A stretch of DNA of 9,737 bases, taken from the NCBI GenBank assembly GCA_902806375.1, contig CADCWK010000059.1, forward strand, positions 1 through 9,737. Direction: 5' to 3'. The position numbers and the translations under genes were made by a program. The DNA comes from an uncultured Thermomicrobiales bacterium (GTDB taxonomy: Bacteria > Chloroflexota > Chloroflexia > Thermomicrobiales > UBA6265). Shown piece after piece: positions 5,972-9,737 of this stretch; within the stretch, counting starts at the first letter, position 1, and each line of letters begins with the position of its first letter. Under the pieces are notes generated by a model, which was not told the origin of the DNA, made no database searches, and saw nothing but the letters and a program-made list of their open reading frames with translations.

Positions 5972-6502
5972 ATGACGGTCCCCGCGTCCTATCGCACTGA
6001 CTTTGACGACCAACTCGAGCAAGCCGCCGAGTTAGTCGGTGGCACGTACCCCGTCTCCAGCCTGCCGTCGAGAGGCACTGACATGGTAACGAGCGCCGCG
6101 GTCGTGTCCCAGCCCGTCCCACCCAGTCCCACCCTGCGGCCGGAACAGCGGCGTCTGATCCAGGAGCTGGTGGCCGGGAAGGACATGGCCGCGGCCTGTG
6201 AGACGGCGAGGGTGGGACGATCATCGGCCTATCGCTGGTTGGGACAGCCGACCTTTGCCGCGGCCCTCCGGGAGGCCGATCGCGAGGTGCTGATCGCCAC
6301 GAGTCGTCGGCTGGCCCGGATCAGCGGCAAGGCCGTCCAGACGTTGCTGGTCATGATGAGCGACCCCACGGTGCCGGCAGCGGTACGCGTGCGGGCAGCC
6401 GATAGCGTCCTCAGCAAGGTGATCCAGTTGCGCGAAGCGGTCGAGTTCGACGAGCGCCTTTCGGCCCTCGAGTCGGCCGTCCGGGAAGGGGAGCCGCGAT
6501 GA
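5972..6502 (+). CDS. Terminase-small-subunit-like HTH protein (phBC6A51-like)
   Basis: The 176-aa product has a disordered Pro/Ser-containing N-terminus (1-53). A helix-turn-helix follows at about 58-91, with LIQELVAGKDMAAACETARV, then GRSSAYRWLGQPTF. A long helical C-terminus (95-170) includes DPTVPAAVRVRAADSVLSKV. The HTH followed by a Tyr-Arg-Trp-Leu and Pro-x-Phe and a helical oligomerisation region matches the small proteins annotated as phage terminase small subunit-like or phBC6A51-like. Those bind packaging sites in phages. The start at 5972 is preferred over an in-frame ATG at 5954 because GGGAGG (5959-5964) is 7 bp before it. An internal ATG at 6083 is another option. Its stop overlaps the next gene's ATG. 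No large terminase follows, so packaging would need a helper phage, or the protein is a remnant regulator. Confidence 0.65.
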   Translation: MTVPASYRTDFDDQLEQAAELVGGTYPVSSLPSRGTDMVTSAAVVSQPVPPSPTLRPEQRRLIQELVAGKDMAAACETARVGRSSAYRWLGQPTFAAALREADREVLIATSRRLARISGKAVQTLLVMMSDPTVPAAVRVRAADSVLSKVIQLREAVEFDERLSALESAVREGEPR

Positions 6503-6801
6503 GGAGCCGAAGCAGCCAGGCACGACTGGCCGCCCTCGAACGTCACGCGGTCAGGGTGGACGACCAGGTGAGCGGGGAGGGGATGTGCGTCCACATCGCG
6601 GCGGAGCTTGGCATGCCCGTTGACGCGTATCTGGCCCAGGTTGAGGCGCTCAGGGCTGGGGCGGCTGCGGCAGGGGCGAATGGCAGCCTCGACGACCTGC
6701 TCACGTACTGCGCCGAGCAGGAGAGTCTGAATCGCCAGGAGCTGCTCTTCGAGGCCCGGCTGATCGCGAACAGGAAGGGTAACCAAGGAATTACGCTCTA
6801 G
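6499..6801 (+). CDS. Unknown 100-aa protein coupled to the terminase-like gene
   Basis: I do not recognise this protein. Its ATG overlaps the preceding TGA as ATGA, with GGGGAG about 6 bp upstream, so it is probably translated together with the terminase-like protein. It is predicted to be mostly helical, with a basic N-terminus (MRSRSSQARLAALERHAVRV), an Ala/Gly-rich bend near residues 54-61 and an acidic segment (SLDDLLTYCAEQESLNRQEL) before a basic end. Two isolated cysteines (30 and 70) make no zinc site. In its position phages usually carry the large terminase or a connector protein, neither of which this is. Confidence 0.6.
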   Translation: MRSRSSQARLAALERHAVRVDDQVSGEGMCVHIAAELGMPVDAYLAQVEALRAGAAAAGANGSLDDLLTYCAEQESLNRQELLFEARLIANRKGNQGITL

Positions 6802-6802
6802 C

Positions 6803-6830
6803 CCCCTAACCACTCTGCTTGAGGTTGGGG
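6803..6830 (+). terminator. Hairpin just after the last cassette gene
   Basis: CCCC (6803-6806) and AACC (6808-6811) pair with GGTT (6823-6826) and GGGG (6827-6830), with one bulged T and an 11-nt loop. It starts 1 bp after the TAG stop. No T tract follows, so it is a weak or factor-assisted terminator, or an end-protecting stem. Confidence 0.45.
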
Positions 6831-7018
6831 CGCGCCGCCCTCAGCTCGGTTACCAACGACCGGTGACTACACGGTAGCTTAGTTCCCGCCCCCAGACCGG
6901 CTGCCCAGTCTGGGTCGGCCAGATGGACCGGCAGGAGATCGAACCCCGCGCGATCCTCCCGCAGGACGCCAGGGCACAGGTCGCCGTCCGGGCCACACTA
7001 CCGCACCGTCGGGGGCCT
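6831..7018. other. Stretch without a gene, one hairpin
   Basis: No supportable gene is found. CCCAGAC (6891-6897) and GTCTGGG (6908-6914) form a 7-bp stem with a 10-nt loop. A plus-strand frame from 6923 to 7063 is open for 46 codons but lacks a ribosome-binding site and recognisable homology. It may be decayed phage coding sequence. Confidence 0.4.
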
Positions 7019-7294
7019 TCAGGTCGTTCTAAGCCACGTCAGCTTGCCGAAAACCGTAGCTAGTGAAGAGCCGTAGGTTAGCAACGTCCGACAGACATCG
7101 GCGAAGCCCGGGCCGCCGGTGCTCTTGGTCACCCCCTTCTCAAAGGCATAGGTTTCTCCGGTCGGGTCGCCCTCCGCCGTACTGGGTATGCTGGACATGG
7201 CGCAGAGGTCGAGGAAGTGCTGCTGGTCGGCCGAGCGCACGGTCAGCGATTTCGCCGTCCGCCACTCCTGCTGGAACGCGATGACTGATGGCAT
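7019..7294 (-). pseudogene. Truncated N-terminus of an MmeI-like class I DNA methyltransferase
   Basis: From an ATG at 7294 the minus frame reads MPSVIAFQQEWRTAKSLTVR, ADQQHFLDLCAMSSIPSTAE, GDPTGETYAFEKGVTKSTGG and PGFADV. This is the typical N-terminal domain of large MmeI-like/BREX-style class I SAM-dependent methyltransferases, which continue after GFADV with a W-K-R-G/Y-K-G-K block. Here homology stops at about 7091 and a different tail runs to a stop at 7019. About 67 of the usual 900-1000 residues remain, without SAM-binding or NPPY motifs. A partner for modification or restriction is absent, so this is a remnant. Upstream ATGs at 7312 and 7384 are open but not homologous. The break marks a recombination or deletion junction near 7090. 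Confidence 0.7.
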
Positions 7295-7424
7295 GGCTCT
7301 GTTTGTTTCCATTGACTTCGACCGCACATAGGCACGATACCGGGTCCGCCGTCGACGCTCGGAACTCACCCTACGCCCACCCATGCTGGGTGTGGTGTCG
7401 AGCGATCACCCAATTCGCCCGTAG
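7295..7424. other. Non-coding stretch upstream of the methyltransferase remnant
   Basis: No gene or clear regulatory site is seen. The minus frame stays open to 7384 but encodes an Arg-rich stretch of no family resemblance, so it is treated as former 5' region of the methyltransferase gene. Confidence 0.35.
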
Positions 7425-7557
7425 GGTTGACCACTCACAGACCTTGCGAAAACCAAAACTATACAAGATTATAGCTCTGGCTAAACCAGCCGAGCGATGA
7501 CCTAAGTCGTCGCACTGGTCGACTCGAAAGGCACCGCGAACGGCAGAGTGGTCAACC
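7425..7557. repeat. 133-bp segment bounded by perfect 12-bp inverted repeats
   Basis: GGTTGACCACTC (7425-7436) and GAGTGGTCAACC (7546-7557) are exact reverse complements. The interior is AT-richer (for example ATACAAGATTATAGCT) and includes a small CTGG/CCAG stem (7477-7489). No target-site duplication is visible at the edges and no transposase lies nearby. It could be a non-autonomous mini-element with terminal repeats or a pair of inward-facing operator half-sites upstream of the molybdoenzyme. The inner halves do not match beyond 12 bp. Confidence 0.45.
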
Positions 7558-7644
7558 GTGATGAGCGAGCTTTCCGCACTGCAGGCAGCTCTTTCTGGTC
7601 GGAAACCAAAGACCGACCGTTCTCGGGCAACGTGAGGCAGAGCA

Positions 7645-9057
7645 ATGGACGACCATCGTAACGCCGGTACGGGCGAATCTCCCATACTGAAGAGGGATCA
7701 GCAGGCAACGGGGCCTCCGTCCCCTGCCACTCCGACGCTGTCGCGGCGAGCCTTCGGTACTCTCGGCTCGGCGATGGCCGGGGCGGCCGCCATTGTCGCG
7801 AGGGGCACCGATCGTGTCCGAACCGCCGTCGCGGAGCACGTGACGGGTTCGCCAACTGTCGAGCGTCCGTCGCCGGAGGAGAACACGCGGGTGTTCAGTC
7901 CGGAGGAGACGACACTGGCATTCCGCTGCCACGGGATGCAGGAGGAGTTCCTCGATCGACCAATCACCCCGCTGGGCGCCCACTTTCTCCTCATCCACTT
8001 CGACGTACCCGACCTGAAAGCCGAAGACTACTCCCTCGCCATCGGCGGGCAGGTCCAAACTCCGATGGTGTTCGGACTCGACGAGTTGAAGTCGCGGCCC
8101 TCGGAGGCGCAGGTCGTGACCATGGAGTGTGCCGGGACGGGGCGCTCCACGATGTCCCCGCGCGCGATCTATGTCCCCTGGAAGTACGAGGCGATCGGGA
8201 CCTACGAGTGGGTAGGGACGCCGCTCCGACCCCTGCTCGAGGAGGCGGGTCTCCTCGATGACGCGGTGGAGATCCTGTTCACCGGGTGGGACACAGGCAT
8301 CGACCTCGGCGTCGAGCATGCGTTCGAGCGCAGCTTGACGGTCGAGGAGGCGCTGCGCGATGGCGTCATGCTGGCCTGGGAGGCCAATGGCCAGCCTTTA
8401 CTCCCGCAGCACGGCTTTCCACTCCGACTGGTCGTCCCGTCCTGGTATGGGATGACGAGCGTCAAGTGGCTCCGGGCGATCACCGTGCTCAACGAGCCGT
8501 TCACTGGTATCCAGCAGGCGAAGGTCTACCGCTATCAGGAGACGAAGGAGGAACCCGGAGAGCCGGTGACCCTGAAGCGGGTTCACTCCGTGATGAAGCC
8601 GCCAGGCGTTCCGGATTTGCTTACCCGGCAGCGTTTCGTCGCGCCGGGGCGACACACGATCAGGGGTATGGCCTGGTCGGGCTCTGGCAGCGGGGCCATC
8701 GAGCGGGTGGAACTCAGCACCGATGACGGAGAAACCTGGCGGGAAGCCGACCTCACCGGATCGGCCGGTTCCTTCGCATGGACGCCCTGGAGCGTCGACT
8801 GGGACGTCCCCGAGGCCGGCAAATACGTGCTGGCGTGCCGGGCGACCGACGCCGCTGGAAACATACAGCCCGTCGATCCGAACGCGGTGTGGAATCGTCA
8901 GGGGATGGGCGGTAACGGTGTGCAGCGGGTCATGGTGACGGTGCAGGATGGTGTCGGCGTCGCTGGCTCGACCGTCCCCTCATCGGTGAGGGCAGCCGTT
9001 GAAGACGCAGAGTTGCCGGCCACGCCAGTCGTCGACCCGTCGACGCCAGCCTCCTGA
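7645..9057 (+). CDS. Tat-exported sulfite oxidase-family molybdopterin enzyme
   Basis: The 470-aa protein begins with a long N-region and a twin-arginine signal: SRRAFG at 33-38, then GSAMAGAAAIVA. The Mo-cofactor core spans about 95-290. VVTMECAGTGR carries Cys162, the expected molybdenum ligand, and Arg167 aligns with the conserved Arg of CAGNRR. LLPQHGFPLRLVVPSWYGMT and SVKWL are the second family block. The Mo-co dimerisation domain spans about 300-430 (TIRGMAWSGSGSGAIERVEL, then DDGETW, AWTPW, RATDAAGN). Such enzymes oxidise sulfite or related substrates outside the membrane. No cytochrome b5 or CxxCH haem motif is present, so electrons must pass to a separate cytochrome, not encoded here. 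GAGG 7 bp before the ATG supports the start. The family's usual CAGN Asn is Thr165. The gene appears intact. Confidence 0.9.
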   Translation: MDDHRNAGTGESPILKRDQQATGPPSPATPTLSRRAFGTLGSAMAGAAAIVARGTDRVRTAVAEHVTGSPTVERPSPEENTRVFSPEETTLAFRCHGMQEEFLDRPITPLGAHFLLIHFDVPDLKAEDYSLAIGGQVQTPMVFGLDELKSRPSEAQVVTMECAGTGRSTMSPRAIYVPWKYEAIGTYEWVGTPLRPLLEEAGLLDDAVEILFTGWDTGIDLGVEHAFERSLTVEEALRDGVMLAWEANGQPLLPQHGFPLRLVVPSWYGMTSVKWLRAITVLNEPFTGIQQAKVYRYQETKEEPGEPVTLKRVHSVMKPPGVPDLLTRQRFVAPGRHTIRGMAWSGSGSGAIERVELSTDDGETWREADLTGSAGSFAWTPWSVDWDVPEAGKYVLACRATDAAGNIQPVDPNAVWNRQGMGGNGVQRVMVTVQDGVGVAGSTVPSSVRAAVEDAELPATPVVDPSTPAS

Positions 9058-9090
9058 CAGCGGATGGTTAGGCGGTTCTGTATGCCCTAG

Positions 9091-9106
9091 TGGCCTGTCA
9101 CTGGTC
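9091..9106. repeat. Right copy of the 16-bp direct repeat (possible attachment site)
   Basis: TGGCCTGTCACTGGTC repeats the left copy at 811-826 with a single change (A to G). It is 34 bp after the molybdoenzyme stop and 23 bp before a possible regulator fragment that lacks its 5' part. If it is a real junction, the bracketed segment of about 8.3 kb contains both the cassette and the molybdoenzyme. Confidence 0.35.
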
Positions 9107-9128
9107 GAATCCTGAGTAGAGACGATGA

Positions 9129-9302
9129 AGCCTGGTCCGGGCATCGTCCATCGGGAACAGCCAGTCAACCGTCGCCGGAAACCGGAAAGCGTGTCTGCTG
9201 GTCGAGACACTGGCCTCCGACCTGCTCGGCGTGCCAGTCAGGCGGGCCTGTGAGCAGGGGCCGCCACGCTATCGGTTCGTGGTGCCAGCCGTCGTCACGT
9301 GA
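9129..9302 (+). pseudogene. Possible fragment of a regulator C-terminal domain
   Basis: The frame after a stop at 9126 is open to a TGA at 9300 but has no start codon with a ribosome-binding site. It reads ACLLVETLASDLLGVPVRRA, then CEQGPPRYRFVV. The LLGVPVR plus GPPRYRF pattern resembles the end of winged-helix regulators that carry a C-terminal sensor domain (ArsR/SufR-like). The DNA-binding half is absent. The fragment begins next to the direct repeat. Similarity is weak and may be accidental. Confidence 0.3.
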
Positions 9303-9317
9303 TGGCACGGTGCCGCG

Positions 9318-9356
9318 TTCAAGCGCAGGAGGGACGCCATATAGAGAAACAGTTTC
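9318..9356 (+). promoter_or_regulatory. Candidate promoter with GAAAC-A-GTTTC palindrome
   Basis: TTCAAG (9318-9323) and TATAGA (9340-9345) are 16 bp apart, followed at once by the 11-bp palindrome GAAACAGTTTC (9346-9356), located where a transcription start and operator would be. It lies 41 bp before the next gene's ATG. Confidence 0.35.
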
Positions 9357-9396
9357 GAACATGTACCCGTATCATGAAGGAATGGCAGGAGATGAC

Positions 9397-9737
9397 ATGA
9401 CGCAGAAACTGTTTGGTCGACGCACCTTGCTTTCGATCGGTGCGACAGGGATCGCCGCGAGCGTTCTTGCCCCACGCTCCGGCTTTGCTGACAGTCACAG
9501 TGGGACACCCCAGGCCACGCCAACCGGTGGGGGTGAGGCTCATCCCGCGCACATCCACGCGGGAACCTGTGAAGAGCTGGGTGAGGTCGTCTTCCCGTTG
9601 AACGATGTCGCGCCGCTTGATGCAGAAGCGACTCCAGCGGCCGGAACCCCTGCCGCGACGCCTGCTGCAACCCCAGCCGCAACCCCTGCCGCTGGTGCTG
9701 GTGACGTGGTCGCCGAGAGCACCACTGAGGTCGAGGG
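9397..9737 (+). CDS. Tat-exported His/Cys protein with TPAA repeats, cut by the right edge
   Basis: At least 113 residues are present and the gene continues beyond the window. AGGAG (9387-9391) lies 5 bp before the chosen ATG; an in-frame ATG at 9382 has its SD too close. A Tat signal GRRTLLSIGATGIAASVLAP (7-26) with cleavage likely near residue 33 directs it outside the cytoplasm. The mature start is low complexity, followed by HPAHIHAGTCEELGEVVFPL (49-68), a compact block I associate with small secreted proteins of Thermomicrobia-like genomes. A linker with four T-P-A-A units (from T84) follows. The three His and one Cys could bind metal, but this is inference. No CHRD or cupredoxin domain can be confirmed in the visible part. 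It follows the molybdoenzyme on the same strand after a 339-bp gap. Confidence 0.85.
   Translation, partial: MTQKLFGRRTLLSIGATGIAASVLAPRSGFADSHSGTPQATPTGGGEAHPAHIHAGTCEELGEVVFPLNDVAPLDAEATPAAGTPAATPAATPAATPAAGAGDVVAESTTEVE

Noticed and set aside
6930..7000. A GGGGTTCGATC sequence on the minus strand that resembles a tRNA T-arm
   Set aside because: A 5-bp T-stem with two wobble pairs can be drawn, but no proper D-arm, anticodon arm or fully matched acceptor stem is found around it.
5846..7057. 12-bp direct repeat GCCGAAAACCGT at 5846-5857 and 7046-7057
   Set aside because: One copy is inside the second HTH gene's coding sequence and neither has supporting context. It is compatible with chance.
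6923..7063. 46-codon plus-strand frame beginning MDRQEIEPRAILPQ
   Set aside because: It has no ribosome-binding site and no family I can name. It might be decayed coding sequence but cannot be supported as a gene.
811..9106. Simple insertion of an element into lacZ
   Set aside because: The 5' half of lacZ is not found beyond the right repeat. The right flank is unrelated, so a clean insertion into lacZ cannot explain the locus.
1..9737. CRISPR array, insertion-sequence transposase or integrase
   Set aside because: No regularly spaced repeat-spacer pattern is present, and no frame shows a DDE, Tyr-recombinase or serine-recombinase signature.

Overview
The window comes from a GC-rich bacterium, most likely a member of the Chloroflexota close to Thermomicrobia/Sphaerobacter. 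This is inferred from three things: the high GC content, two Tat-exported proteins at the right end, and the His/Cys plus Thr-Pro-Ala repeat style of the last one, which I associate with that group. The lineage is a guess. The gene calls rest on the sequence itself.

Left edge (1-1130). A minus-strand LacZ-type beta-galactosidase fragment keeps the nucleophile block but has lost everything upstream. It is followed by degenerate 9-bp repeats, overlapping inverted repeats, and six copies of a GATCGTCAC-type 9-mer set in perfect inverted repeats. This stretch has no gene and looks like a replication-origin or operator region of a mobile element.

Centre (1132-6801). This is a compact plus-strand cassette in at least two transcription units. 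The first holds an unrecognised 281-aa protein, a small HTH_17/excisionase-type protein, a 56-aa ORF, a large NrS-1-type primase-polymerase joined to a P-loop ATPase, and a small TubC-like/zinc-ribbon protein. The last three overlap at their stop and start codons. A perfect 17-bp hairpin ends this unit. The second unit holds another small HTH_17-type protein, a terminase-small-subunit-like HTH protein, and an unknown 100-aa protein. The gene set (two tiny DNA-binding proteins, a replicative primase/ATPase, a terminase-small-like protein and no capsid genes) suggests a phage satellite or a decayed prophage. No integrase, large terminase or structural gene lies in the window.

Right part (6802-9737). 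About 840 bp without an intact gene contains a truncated minus-strand MmeI-like DNA methyltransferase N-terminus and a 12-bp inverted repeat spaced like a 133-bp mini-element. After it come an intact Tat-exported sulfite-oxidase-family molybdoenzyme, a possible regulator fragment, and the start of a second Tat-exported protein that runs off the window. A 16-bp near-perfect direct repeat (811-826 and 9091-9106) brackets everything from the origin-like region to the molybdoenzyme. Three broken genes (lacZ, methyltransferase, regulator) mark this as a rearranged accessory locus.
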